Assembly: GCF_039542905.1 (NCBI RefSeq) | Contig: NZ_BAABIS010000001.1 | Coordinates: 6,944,001 to 7,008,000 of the forward strand | DNA: 64,000 nt | DNA from: Kitasatospora terrestris | GTDB taxonomy: Bacteria > Actinomycetota > Actinomycetes > Streptomycetales > Streptomycetaceae | Direction: 5' to 3' | Shown here: in pieces, positions 8,405 to 17,845 of the stretch | Layout of the letters: each line of letters begins with the position of its first letter | Numbering within the stretch: the first letter of the stretch is position 1 | Translations under genes and position numbers: made by a program | The notes under the pieces: model-generated | The model's input: the letters and a program-made list of their open reading frames with translations, nothing else | Told to the model about the DNA's origin: nothing | Databases searched by the model: none

Positions 8405-8525
8405 GCACTCCGGGGTCGGTGAAAATCCGAACCGGCGGTTACAGTCCGCGACCCGTCCGCAGCCAGCGGCCGGTTGACCAGGTGAAATTCCTGGACCGAC
8501 GGTTAAAGTCCGGATGGGAGGCGTG
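8405..8525 (+). promoter_or_regulatory. FMN riboswitch (RFN element)
   Basis: The conserved blocks of the RFN element are present in order: GGGGTCGGTGAAAATCCG, ACCGGCGGTTACAGTCCGCGACCCG, GACCAGGTGAAATTCCTGGACCGACGGTTAAAGTCCGGATGGGAG. The element starts about 305 bases before ribE, so FMN is expected to repress the whole riboflavin operon. No clear intrinsic terminator is seen in the roughly 190 bases that follow, so control may act at translation or through another termination mechanism. The stretch 8206-8404 before it holds the promoter region and no gene I can support. Confidence 0.95.
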
Positions 8526-8712
8526 CGCGACGGACGAGGTACGACCGCAGGCCCCTCCCGGGGTGCCTGCGCGGAACGGAACGGGAGAACTCCCTTCCGT
8601 GGCGACGACGCCCGGAGGTGGAGCGGGCCCGTCGCCGCGCGTACCGCCTGTCCGTGTCAACTCCCATGTGCCGCCCCGGAGTCCGCGCCCTACCAGCGCG
8701 AGGAGAACCCGG

Positions 8713-9375
8713 GTGTTCACCGGCATCATCGAAGAGCTCGGCGAGGTCGTCTCCATCGAGGAGATCGGCGACTCCTCGCGGATCCGCCTGCGCGGCCCGG
8801 TCGTCGTGTCCGACGCCCGGCACGGCGACTCGATCGCGGTCAACGGCGTCTGCCTGACCGTCCTCGACGACAACGAGCAACTCGCGAAGGCCACCGGCGA
8901 GTTCAGCGCCGACGTGATGCGCGAGACGCTGGTCCGCTCCAGCCTCGGCAGCCTGCGGCCCGGCTCCCGGGTCAACCTGGAGCGCGCCATGGCGCTCGGC
9001 GCCCGGCTCGGCGGCCACCTGGTGCAGGGCCACGTGGACGCCACCGGCGCCCTGCTCTCCCGCGAGCCCGGCGACCTGGACGCCGAGGGCAACCCGCGCT
9101 GGGAGGTGCTGCGCTTCTCGCTGCCGCAGTCCATCACCCGCTACCTGGTGGAGAAGGGCTCGATCACCGTCGACGGCGTCAGCCTCACCGTGGTCGAGGC
9201 GGCCCTGGACTCCTTCACCGTCTCGCTCATCCCGGCCACCCTCGAACTGACCACGCTCGGCGCCAAGTCCGTCGGCGACCCGGTCAACCTGGAGGTGGAC
9301 GTCCTCGCCAAGTACGTCGAGCGGCTGCTCGACACCCGCACCCTCCCCGACACCCTGGCCGGAGGCACCGAATGA
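8713..9375 (+). CDS. ribE: Riboflavin synthase
   Basis: The 220-residue protein joins two molecules of 6,7-dimethyl-8-ribityllumazine to give riboflavin. Two lumazine-binding repeats are clear: the first opens with FTGIIEELGEV and has SIAVNGVCLTV; the second (from about residue 98) opens with HLVQGHVDATG and has SITVDGVSLTV. The GTG at 8713 is chosen because AGGAGA precedes it and it begins the conserved MFTGIIEE; the longer frame from 8419 would translate the riboswitch. It is the first gene of the operon, and its stop overlaps the next start as ATGA. Confidence 0.96.
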   Translation: MFTGIIEELGEVVSIEEIGDSSRIRLRGPVVVSDARHGDSIAVNGVCLTVLDDNEQLAKATGEFSADVMRETLVRSSLGSLRPGSRVNLERAMALGARLGGHLVQGHVDATGALLSREPGDLDAEGNPRWEVLRFSLPQSITRYLVEKGSITVDGVSLTVVEAALDSFTVSLIPATLELTTLGAKSVGDPVNLEVDVLAKYVERLLDTRTLPDTLAGGTE

Positions 9376-10006
9376 GCTGGCTGACCGGCACCGCGTTCAC
9401 CGCCTTCGACCAGAAGGTGATCTGGGCCGACATGATCGGCAACCTGATCGGCCTCGGCGCCCTGGCCCTCGGCTGGCGCCGCTCGGTGTGGAGCTGGCCG
9501 CTCCAGCTGCTGGCCGGCGCAGTGCTGATCACGGCGTACTGGGGCGGCCAGGTCCCCGGCCAGATCGGCAAGCAGCTGATCGTGATCACCGCCGCGGTCT
9601 GGGGCTGGGCCCGGTGGCGCCGCGGGCAGCGGGACACCGGCGAGATCGCGGTGCGCTTCGCCGACTGGCGCGAGCGGGCGGTCCTGGTGGCCGGCGCCGC
9701 GCTCGGCACCGCCGCCGTCGCCGAGCTCTTCACCGCCTTCCCGAAGCTCTCCTGGGCGCCCTGGCTGGACGCGTACATCTTCGTCGGCACGCTGGCCGCG
9801 ATGTACGCCCAGGCCCGCGGCTGGGTGGAGTTCTGGTTCGCCTGGATCGCCGTCGACCTGGTCGGCGTCCCGTACTCCTTCACCCACGGTTACGTCTTCT
9901 CCGCGCTCACCTACTCCATCTACTTCGTCCTGGTCCTGCTCGGCCTGGCCACCTGGTGGACGAAGGCCCGTACCCGTACCGTCACCACCCCGAAGGGGGC
10001 CCTGGC

Positions 10007-10010
<4 letters not shown>
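9372..10010 (+). CDS. ribM: PnuC-family riboflavin transporter (RibM-like)
   Basis: The 212-residue integral membrane protein has about seven hydrophobic segments and the PnuC-family layout, including WSWPLQLL, the W-rich segment around residue 75 and a conserved WLDAYIFVGTLAAMYAQARGW region. Vitamin transporters of this family import by facilitated diffusion; in Streptomyces and Corynebacterium the riboswitch-linked members (RibM/PnuX) import riboflavin and analogues. The start overlaps the ribE stop (ATGA) and its own stop overlaps the ribBA start, so the three are translationally coupled. Position inside an FMN-controlled operon supports riboflavin over nicotinamide riboside as substrate. 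Confidence 0.9.
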
Positions 10011-11272
<1,262 letters not shown>

Positions 11273-11313
11273 ACCAGACCCCGCCCGCACCACAGACCGA
11301 AGGAAGAGCAACC

Positions 11314-11799
11314 ATGGCCGGCCACGGAGCCCCCGTCCTCACCCCGAAGAACTGCGCCGACCTGCGGGTCGCGGTCGTCGCCGCGCAGTGGCACGACCAG
11401 GTCATGAACGGCCTGCTGGACGGCGCCGAGCGGGCGCTGAAGGAGTTCGGCATCGAGGAGCCGACCGTCGTCCGCGTCCCCGGCACCTTCGAACTGCCGG
11501 TCGCCGCCAAGGCGCTGGCCGGCCGCGGCTACGACGCGGTGGTCGCGCTCGGCGTGGTGATCCGCGGCGGCACCCCGCACTTCGAGTACGTCTGCGAGGC
11601 CGCCACCCTCGGCCTCACCCAGGTCTCCGTCGACACCGGCGTCCCGGTCGGCTTCGGCGTGCTCACCTGCGACAACGAGCAGCAGGCGCTGGACCGGGCG
11701 GGCCTGCCCGACTCCGCCGAGGACAAGGGCCACGAGGCGGTCACCGCCGCCGTCACCACCGCCGCCACCCTGCGCGCGCTCGCGGAGCCCTCGCGCTAG
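11314..11799 (+). CDS. ribH: 6,7-dimethyl-8-ribityllumazine synthase
   Basis: The 161-residue subunit condenses the pyrimidine from the RibA branch with dihydroxybutanone phosphate. Family marks are RVPGTFELP, ALGVVIRGGTPHFEYVC and the C-terminal KGHEAVTAAVT. Lumazine synthases assemble as pentamers or 60-mer capsids; which form applies here cannot be read from sequence. AGGAAGAG lies 7 bases before the ATG. It is last in the riboflavin operon, and a short hairpin follows. Confidence 0.96.
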   Translation: MAGHGAPVLTPKNCADLRVAVVAAQWHDQVMNGLLDGAERALKEFGIEEPTVVRVPGTFELPVAAKALAGRGYDAVVALGVVIRGGTPHFEYVCEAATLGLTQVSVDTGVPVGFGVLTCDNEQQALDRAGLPDSAEDKGHEAVTAAVTTAATLRALAEPSR

Positions 11800-11822
11800 C
11801 CCGTACCGGTACGCGTTGTCCA

Positions 11823-11842
11823 CCGGACTGTCCACGGTCCGG
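11823..11842 (+). terminator. Weak hairpin between ribH and hisE
   Basis: A 6-bp stem CCGGAC/GTCCGG with an 8-base loop lies 24 bases after the ribH stop. The stem is short, so it is a doubtful terminator. A TAAGGT box at 11874-11879, ten bases before the hisE ATG, could be either a -10 element or a ribosome binding site. Confidence 0.35.
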
Positions 11843-11888
11843 AATCGTTTACCGCCGCCTCGCCCGCACCCCGTAAGGTGAGCTCATC

Positions 11889-12161
11889 ATGGCTTCGAAG
11901 ACATTCGAGGAGCTCTTCGTCGAGCTCCAGCAGAAGGCCGCCACCGGCGACCCCGCGACCTCCCGCACCGCGCAGCTCGTCCAGCAGGGCGTGCATGCCA
12001 TCGGCAAGAAGGTGGTCGAGGAGGCCGCCGAGGTCTGGATGGCCGCCGAGTACCAGTCGGAGGCCGAGGCCGCCGAGGAGATCTCGCAGCTGCTGTACCA
12101 CCTTCAGGTGATGATGATCGCGCGCGGGCTGACGCTCGACGACGTGTACAAGTACCTCTGA
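11889..12161 (+). CDS. hisE: Phosphoribosyl-ATP diphosphatase
   Basis: The 90-residue MazG-like helical protein carries out the second step of histidine synthesis, removing pyrophosphate from phosphoribosyl-ATP. Conserved residues are seen in KKVVEEAAEVWMAA and EEISQLLYHLQVMM (metal-binding Glu and Asp/Glu residues). It lies directly upstream of hisG, as in other actinobacteria, where hisE and hisG are separate from the main his cluster. Confidence 0.95.
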   Translation: MASKTFEELFVELQQKAATGDPATSRTAQLVQQGVHAIGKKVVEEAAEVWMAAEYQSEAEAAEEISQLLYHLQVMMIARGLTLDDVYKYL

Positions 12162-12214
12162 CCGACCGACCCCTGCACCGCACACCTGCCACCCCAGCGA
12201 AGGGTTACCGACTC

Positions 12215-13063
12215 ATGCTCCGCATCGCCGTCCCCAACAAGGGTTCTCTCTCGGGTCCCGCGGCGGAGATGCTGCATGAGGCCGGCTACCGGCAGCGCAA
12301 GGACGCGAAGGAACTCGTCCTGGTCGACCCGGACAACCAGGTCGAGTTCTTCTTCCTGCGCCCGCGCGACATCGCGGTGTACGTCGGCTCCGGCCGCCTG
12401 GACGTCGGCATCACCGGCCGCGACCTGCTGCTGGACTCCGCGTCCAACGCCGAGGAGGTGCTGGCGCTCGGCTTCGCCGGCTCGACCTTCCGCTTCGCCA
12501 AGCCGGTCGGCGTCGACGTCGACGACGTCAAGGGCCTGGACGGGATGCGGATCGCCACCTCGTACACCGGCCTGGTCGAGCAGCACCTGGCCGAGCACGG
12601 CGTGAAGGCCACCGTCACCAAGCTGGACGGCGCGGTGGAGACCGCGGTGCAGCTGGGCGTCGCCGACGTGATCGCCGACGTGGTGGAGACCGGCACCAGC
12701 CTGCGCAACGCCGGCCTGGAGGTGTTCGGCGAGCCGATCCTGATCTCCGACGCGGTGGTCATCCGGCCCAAGGGCGCGGGCGAGGACCCGGGCGTCGACC
12801 AGTTCCTGCGCCGTCTGCAGGGCGTGCTGGTGGCCCGCCGCTACGTGCTGATGGACTACGACATCCGCGCCGAGAAGGTGGGCGACGCGGTCGCCCTCAC
12901 CCCCGGCCTGGAGTCGCCGACCGTCTCCCCGCTGCACACCGAGGGCTGGGTCGCGGTCCGCTCGATGGTGCTCCGCAAGGAGGCCCAGCGGATCATGGAC
13001 GACCTGTGGGCGATCGGCGCCCGCGCCATCCTGGTCACCAACATCCACGCCTGCCGCCTCTGA
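12215..13063 (+). CDS. hisG: ATP phosphoribosyltransferase, long form
   Basis: The 282-residue enzyme catalyses the first, feedback-controlled step of histidine synthesis. The length, with an extra C-terminal regulatory domain from about residue 210, marks the long form, which does not need HisZ and is inhibited by histidine through the ACT-like end. The N-terminus (LRIAVPNKGSLS), GVTG-like loop (DVGITGRDLL) and PRPP-binding VETGTSLRNAGLEVF are present. hisE ends 53 bases upstream. The next gene starts 5 bases after the stop. Confidence 0.96.
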   Translation: MLRIAVPNKGSLSGPAAEMLHEAGYRQRKDAKELVLVDPDNQVEFFFLRPRDIAVYVGSGRLDVGITGRDLLLDSASNAEEVLALGFAGSTFRFAKPVGVDVDDVKGLDGMRIATSYTGLVEQHLAEHGVKATVTKLDGAVETAVQLGVADVIADVVETGTSLRNAGLEVFGEPILISDAVVIRPKGAGEDPGVDQFLRRLQGVLVARRYVLMDYDIRAEKVGDAVALTPGLESPTVSPLHTEGWVAVRSMVLRKEAQRIMDDLWAIGARAILVTNIHACRL

Positions 13064-13068
13064 CCGCC

Positions 13069-13527
13069 GTGGCCACCGTCGACAACCCCGTGACCGCCGG
13101 GCTGCCCGTCACCTGGGCCCCGCGCCGCAACCGTGCCGTGCTGCTGCCGCTCAGCGGCGCCCTGGTCGTGCTCTTCGCCGTGCTCGCCGCGGTGCTGCCG
13201 CCCAACTGGCACCTGAACGACCGGATCATGATGGTGGTCAGCGGCCTGCTGTTCGCCGGGGTCGGGCTGATGCTGGCCCGCCCCCGGGTGACCGCCGACC
13301 AGGACGGGCTGACCGTCGTCAACTTCGTCCGCAGCCGCCGGCTGGCCTGGGCCGAGGTGGTCCGGGTCAACCTGCGGGCCGGCGACCCCTGGGTGATCCT
13401 CGACCTCGCAGACGGCACCACGCTGGCCGCCGTCGGCATCCAGCCCGCCGGGGGCCGCGAGCAGGCGATCACCGCCGCCCGCACCCTCCGCGACCTGGTC
13501 GACGAGCGGTCCACGGCACGCCGCTGA
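13069..13527 (+). CDS. Small membrane protein with a bacterial PH domain
   Basis: The product has 152 residues. Two hydrophobic segments near residues 25-50 and 60-80 are followed by a PH-like beta domain (DGLTVVNFVRSRRLAWAEVVRV) of the type found in the actinobacterial low-molecular-weight antigen 6 group. The function is unknown. The GTG at 13069 is 5 bases past the hisG stop, so it is probably co-transcribed with hisEG. A longer frame starting inside hisG is less likely. Confidence 0.75.
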   Translation: MATVDNPVTAGLPVTWAPRRNRAVLLPLSGALVVLFAVLAAVLPPNWHLNDRIMMVVSGLLFAGVGLMLARPRVTADQDGLTVVNFVRSRRLAWAEVVRVNLRAGDPWVILDLADGTTLAAVGIQPAGGREQAITAARTLRDLVDERSTARR

Positions 13528-13552
13528 ACCGACCCGACAAGATCCTTAACCG

Positions 13553-13682
13553 CCTGCCGGTATCGTCTAGGCTGGTAGAACCCGTTGCGACCTGAGGAGT
13601 GACACCTCCCCTCGATGGACGATCCGTCCGGTAGTACCCGCGCCGCCGCCTTCCCGACGACCAGCGGAAGGCGGGCGGCCCA
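13553..13682 (+). promoter_or_regulatory. Promoter and structured 5' leader of the CNNM gene pair
   Basis: A likely promoter is CTTAAC, 17 bases, TAGGCT (about 13553-13575), giving a leader of about 100 bases. The leader contains the direct repeat GGTAGAACCCG / GGTAGTACCCG (13574-13584 and 13630-13640), small hairpins GAGG-CCTC and GGAC-GTCC, and a last hairpin (13642-13654 with 13666-13679, one bulge) that takes up the only Shine-Dalgarno-like GGAAGG. It does not match a riboswitch class I can name; a metal-responsive leader is an inference from the downstream genes. Confidence 0.5.
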
Positions 13683-15032
13683 GTGATCACCGCCTGGCTG
13701 CTGCTGGCCGCCGCGATGCTGCTGATCCTCGCCAACGGCCTCTTCGTGGCCGCCGAATTCGCGTTCGTCACCGTCGAGCGCGGCACCGTCGAACGGGCCG
13801 CCGCCTCCGGCGACCGCCGCGCCAGGAGCCTGCTGAAGGCCCTCAAGCAGCTCTCCTTCCAGCTCTCCGGCGCCCAGCTCGGCATCACCATCACCTCGCT
13901 GGTGGTCGGCATGCTCGCCGAACCGGCGCTGTCCGTGCTGCTCTCCCCGGTCTTCGTCGCCGTCGGCGTGCCCGAGTCCGCCGCCACCGGCGTGGCCGTG
14001 CTGGTCGGCATGGTCGGCGCCACCGTGCTGCAGATGGTCATCGGCGAGCTCGTCCCCAAGAACTGGGCGATCTCCACCCCGCTGCGCGTCGCGTACGCCG
14101 TGGTCGGGCCGCACCGCGCGTTCTCGCGCGCCTGCCGGCCGCTGATCGCCGCGCTCAACAACAGCGCCGACCGGATCGTCCGCGGCTTCGGCATCGAACC
14201 GCAGGAGGAGCTCGGGCACGCCCGCACCCCCGACGAGCTGGTCTCGCTGGCCCGGCACTCCGCCGCCGCCGGCGCCATGGACGAGGAGTCCGCCACCCTG
14301 TTCGTCCGCACCCTGGGCCTGCGCGAGCTGACCGCCGAGAGCGTGATGACCCCGCGGATCGACGTCGCCGCCCTGCAGCAGGACGCCACCGCCACCGACG
14401 TGGTCAACCTGACCCGGGCCACCGGCCTCAGCCGCTTCCCGGTCTACAGCGACAGCCTCGACGAGGTCACCGGCACCGTCACCCTCAAGGACGCCCTCGC
14501 CGTCCCCGCCGAGCGCCGCGACCGCACCCGGGTCCGCCACCTCGCCAGCCCGCCGCTGCTCGTCCCCGAGACGCTGCCCGTCGAACGGCTGCTGGACCTG
14601 CTGCGCCGACGCGAGCCGATGGCCGTGGTCGTCGACGAGTACGGCGGCACCGCCGGCGTCGCCACCATCGAGGACATCGTCGAGGAGGTCGTCGGCGAGG
14701 TGCAGGACGAGCACGACCCCGCCGACATCCCCGAACTGGTCCCGCTGCCGCCCGAGAACGGCCACCCCGTGTGGGACGCCGACGGCCGCACCCGCGTCGA
14801 CCAGCTCGAAACCATCGGCCTGCACTGCCCCGAGGGCCCGTACGAGACCCTCGGCGGCCTGCTCGCCGACCTGCTCGGCAAGCTCCCCGAGGTCGGGGAG
14901 CAGGCCGAACTGCCCGGCTGGCGCTTCACCGTCCTCGCCGTCGACCGGCACCGCACCAGCCGGGTCCGGATCGAACGGACCGACGACGGCTTCCCCTACG
15001 ACAGCGACGACGACAAGGACGACCACCGATGA
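13683..15032 (+). CDS. CNNM/CorC-type membrane protein with CBS domains
   Basis: The 449-residue protein has three parts: an N-terminal CNNM (DUF21) transmembrane domain to about residue 200, a CBS pair at about 215-335 (ESVMTPRIDV, MAVVVDEYGGTAGVATIEDIVEEVVG), and a C-terminal CorC/HlyC domain. Such proteins are linked to magnesium or cobalt homeostasis; older annotations call them hemolysins. The GTG start is preceded by a hairpin that hides the ribosome binding site. The stop overlaps the next gene as ATGA. Confidence 0.9.
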   Translation: MITAWLLLAAAMLLILANGLFVAAEFAFVTVERGTVERAAASGDRRARSLLKALKQLSFQLSGAQLGITITSLVVGMLAEPALSVLLSPVFVAVGVPESAATGVAVLVGMVGATVLQMVIGELVPKNWAISTPLRVAYAVVGPHRAFSRACRPLIAALNNSADRIVRGFGIEPQEELGHARTPDELVSLARHSAAAGAMDEESATLFVRTLGLRELTAESVMTPRIDVAALQQDATATDVVNLTRATGLSRFPVYSDSLDEVTGTVTLKDALAVPAERRDRTRVRHLASPPLLVPETLPVERLLDLLRRREPMAVVVDEYGGTAGVATIEDIVEEVVGEVQDEHDPADIPELVPLPPENGHPVWDADGRTRVDQLETIGLHCPEGPYETLGGLLADLLGKLPEVGEQAELPGWRFTVLAVDRHRTSRVRIERTDDGFPYDSDDDKDDHR

Positions 15033-16075
15033 CCGCGCTGCTGCAACTCGCCGCCGCGCTCCTGCTGCTGCTCGGCAACGCGTTCTTCGTCGGGGCCGAG
15101 TTCGCGGTCATCTCGGTGCGGCGCAGCCAGATCGAACCGCTCGCCGAGGCCGGCAACCGGCGGGCCCGCACCGTGCTGCACGCGCTGTCCAACGTGTCCG
15201 CGATGCTCGCCGCCGCCCAGCTCGGCATCACCGTCTGCTCGCTGCTGCTCGGCGCGCTCGCCGAACCCACCATCGCCCACCTGCTGGAGGGGCCGTTCCA
15301 CGCGCTGGGCGTCCCCGCGTCGGCGATGCACCTGCTCAGCTACGTCATCGCGCTGGCCGTGGTGGTCTTCCTGCACATGGTGCTCGGCGAGATGGTGCCG
15401 AAGAACATCGCGCTGGCCGGGCCCGAGAAGGCGGCGCTGTGGCTCGGCCCGCCGCTGGACCGCCTCGCCCGCTGGCTGGCGCCGGCGATCCGCTTCCTCA
15501 ACGCCTTCGCCAATGCGGTGCTGCGGCTGTTCAAGGTCGAGCCCAAGGACGAGGTGGACTCCGTCTTCACCAGCGAGCAGCTGCTCCACCTGCTCTCCGA
15601 CTCCGGCGACGCCGGCCTGCTCGACGAGAGCCGCCGCGAACGCCTCGAGGACGCCCTGGAACTCGGCCGCCGGCCGGTCACCGACGTGCTGCTCCAGCCC
15701 GACCAGCTGGTGACCGTCGGCACCACCGTCACCGCCCGCGAGGTCGAGGCGCTGGCCGTCCGCACCGGCTTCTCGCGCTTCCCGGTGCTCGGCGACGACG
15801 GTGACGTGCGGGGCTACCTGCACATCAAGGACACCCTCGACGTCGAGGACCAGGACGCCCCCGTCCCGGCCGACCTCTGGCGGCCGATCACCGTCCTGCG
15901 CGGCACCCTGCCGCTGGACGGCGCCCTGGCCGCCATGCGCCACGCCGCCGCCCACCTCGCCGCCGTCACCGACCCGGAGGGCCGCCAGCTCGGCCTGGTC
16001 GCCCTGGAGGACGTCCTGGAGGAGCTCGTCGGCGAGGTCCACGACCCCGACCACCGCCCCACCGCGGCCCGCTGA
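15029..16075 (+). CDS. CNNM-type membrane protein with CBS domains, short form
   Basis: The 348-residue paralogue of the preceding gene starts inside its stop codon, so the two are translationally coupled. It has the CNNM domain (GNAFFVGAEFAVISVRRSQIE, HMVLGEMVPKNIAL) and a CBS pair, and it ends just after EDVLEELVGEVHD. It therefore lacks the C-terminal CorC/HlyC domain present in its partner. The paired long and short forms suggest a hetero-oligomeric transporter or regulator of divalent cations; this is inference from arrangement. Confidence 0.9.
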   Translation: MTALLQLAAALLLLLGNAFFVGAEFAVISVRRSQIEPLAEAGNRRARTVLHALSNVSAMLAAAQLGITVCSLLLGALAEPTIAHLLEGPFHALGVPASAMHLLSYVIALAVVVFLHMVLGEMVPKNIALAGPEKAALWLGPPLDRLARWLAPAIRFLNAFANAVLRLFKVEPKDEVDSVFTSEQLLHLLSDSGDAGLLDESRRERLEDALELGRRPVTDVLLQPDQLVTVGTTVTAREVEALAVRTGFSRFPVLGDDGDVRGYLHIKDTLDVEDQDAPVPADLWRPITVLRGTLPLDGALAAMRHAAAHLAAVTDPEGRQLGLVALEDVLEELVGEVHDPDHRPTAAR

Positions 16076-16081
16076 GCCGTG

Positions 16082-16101
16082 GCGGGGCCGGCCGGCCCCG
16101 C
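16082..16101. terminator. Bidirectional terminator between the CNNM pair and the DUF4230 gene
   Basis: A perfect 20-base palindrome (GCGGGGCCGG and complement) lies in the 31-base gap between convergent stops. Confidence 0.75.
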
Positions 16102-16106
16102 GCTGC

Positions 16107-16802
16107 TCAGGGGGTGACGGTGACGGTCGCCGTGGTGAAGCCCAGGGAGTGCAGCAGGCCCTGGAGCATCGCCACGGTGTTGGTCTCGGCGGCGGAGGTC
16201 AGGTTGGTCTCCTTGGCGGCGGCCTGGATCTTGTCGACGGCGAGGAGCTCGACCTTGTGCTGGTTCTCGGAGCCGCCGTCGGAGGAGAAGAAGTCGCCGA
16301 TCCGGTCGAACAGGCCGCGCTGCTGGGAGAACATGTAGGAGCGCTTCACGTCCAGCGCGGCGTCGGCCAGCTGGGCGTGCGGGATGACGATGGTCGCCGT
16401 CCGGCGGTCCTCGGAGACGGTGACCGACCCGGCGGCGAGCTTGCCGAGGTCCACGTACGCGGCGACGCTGCCCGCGCCGACGTACAGGCTGCGGGTGCCG
16501 AGCAGCGCGGACGGCAGGAACTTCGCCTCCTGGTCGAGGTCGACGATCACCTGGAAGTTGCCGGTCGCCGCGGTGTAACGGCTCATGTTCTGGATGGACT
16601 TGAGCACCACCGGCTGACTGCGGTCCTTGTCCTCGGTGGCGAACGGGTTCGGCAGACCGGGGAAGAGGTCGAAGCGGGCGGCGGCCAGGAAGAGCGCGAG
16701 GATCACGGCGAAGGTGATCGGTATGCTCAGGTACCAGGGAACGCGGCGGCGCGGGGCGGCCGCGGCGGGGGTCTCGCTGGACTCGGTGGTGTCGGAGGAC
16801 AT
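16107..16802 (-). CDS. DUF4230 membrane-anchored protein
   Basis: The 231-residue protein has a short cytoplasmic head, one transmembrane segment at about residues 23-43, and an outer domain of the DUF4230 type (QNMSRYTAATGNFQVIVDLD, then a beta-rich region and a helical end). The family function is unknown. A TAGGGT box on the minus strand (16809-16814) ends 6 bases before the ATG with no ribosome binding site, so translation is probably leaderless. Confidence 0.85.
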   Translation of the reverse strand: MSSDTTESSETPAAAAPRRRVPWYLSIPITFAVILALFLAAARFDLFPGLPNPFATEDKDRSQPVVLKSIQNMSRYTAATGNFQVIVDLDQEAKFLPSALLGTRSLYVGAGSVAAYVDLGKLAAGSVTVSEDRRTATIVIPHAQLADAALDVKRSYMFSQQRGLFDRIGDFFSSDGGSENQHKVELLAVDKIQAAAKETNLTSAAETNTVAMLQGLLHSLGFTTATVTVTP

Positions 16803-16876
16803 GGCGGCACCCTACTGCTGCGGAGTGACAGGCTCCACCGTCAGGTCGCGCACGGATCACTGGAGTTGGGGGCTTC

Positions 16877-17830
16877 ATGGAGACCGCCCGGGCCTTGGAC
16901 GTCCTGGCCGCCGCGCACGACCGGCTGAGGCGGGTCGTCGCGGGCGTACCCGCCGACGGCTGGGGTGGGCCGACCCCGTGCGCGGAGTGGACGGTCCGGC
17001 AGGTGTTCAACCACGCCCGGCTCGGGCAGGTCGGGTACGGCGGGGCCGCGCTGGGGGAGGAGATCCTCCCGGTGGAGGTGCGCTTCAACCCCCTCGACGC
17101 GCTGGACGGCGACCCCGCCGAGCTGCTGGAGGCGGGCCTGCGGTGCGCCGCCGACGCCTACGCCGGGCTGCCGGCCGGCGCGGAGGCCGTCCGCACCCCG
17201 CTCGGTGAGCTGCCGGTCTGGCTGGGCGCCACCGCCGCCGCGCTGGACTGCGCCGTCCACGCCTGGGACATCGCGGTCGCGACCGGGCAGCCCTCCCCGC
17301 TCGACGACGGGCTCGCCGACGGTCTGTGGCCGGTCGCCCGGCACTTCGTCGACGACGTGCGCGAGGAGTACGGCGTCTACGCCGGCGCGATCGGGCAGCG
17401 CTTCCCGACCCGGGCCACCTCGCTGCTCGCCCACATGGGCCGGCACCCGGGCTGGCGGATCCCCGGCACACCCGACGCGCTCGCCCCGCTGCAGGCGCAC
17501 TTCCGCCGGCCGGAGTACGCGCCGGACGTGGCACCGGGCTGGTGGGAGCTGGTGCTGGAGTGCCACCGGGCGGTCGAGGCACAGTTCCCGGCGTACGAGC
17601 TGCTCGCGGTGAAGCAGAAGTACGGCGAGCTGGCGTTCCGGGCCCGGCCGGGGGCCGGGCAGGAGGCGGACCGGCGGCTGAACGGGATCCTGGCGGTCTT
17701 CGTCGAGCGCAGCCGCGCCACCTGCGAGCGGTGCGGCGCGGTGGGCGCGCAGCTGCGGGAGGGCCGGTGGATCACGCTGACGCTGTGCGGGCCGTGCGAG
17801 GCCGCGGTCGGCTCCGACGGGCGGCTCTGA
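16877..17830 (+). CDS. TIGR03086-type (DinB/mycothiol-like) protein fused to a Cys-rich C-terminal domain
   Basis: The product has 317 residues. The first 200 or so form the DinB/maleylpyruvate-isomerase-like helical bundle of the TIGR03086 group, with the conserved TPCAEWTVRQVFNHA and CAVHAWDIAVATG that place the metal-binding His residues. Members of this fold are often mycothiol-dependent. The last 110 residues are a separate domain (from WWELVLECHRAV) ending in a CERCG...CGPC zinc ribbon. That two-domain layout is unusual and its role is unknown. It is divergent from the DUF4230 gene. Confidence 0.8.
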   Translation: METARALDVLAAAHDRLRRVVAGVPADGWGGPTPCAEWTVRQVFNHARLGQVGYGGAALGEEILPVEVRFNPLDALDGDPAELLEAGLRCAADAYAGLPAGAEAVRTPLGELPVWLGATAAALDCAVHAWDIAVATGQPSPLDDGLADGLWPVARHFVDDVREEYGVYAGAIGQRFPTRATSLLAHMGRHPGWRIPGTPDALAPLQAHFRRPEYAPDVAPGWWELVLECHRAVEAQFPAYELLAVKQKYGELAFRARPGAGQEADRRLNGILAVFVERSRATCERCGAVGAQLREGRWITLTLCGPCEAAVGSDGRL

Positions 17831-17845
17831 CGCCCCGTGCGGGCC

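Noticed and set aside
13574..13640. GGTAGAAC-like sequence taken as part of a tRNA
   Set aside because: No cloverleaf can be formed and there is no acceptor stem; it is a direct repeat in a leader.
13035..15026. Minus-strand open frame of 663 codons
   Set aside because: Antisense of the PH-domain and first CNNM genes; composition typical of shadow frames.
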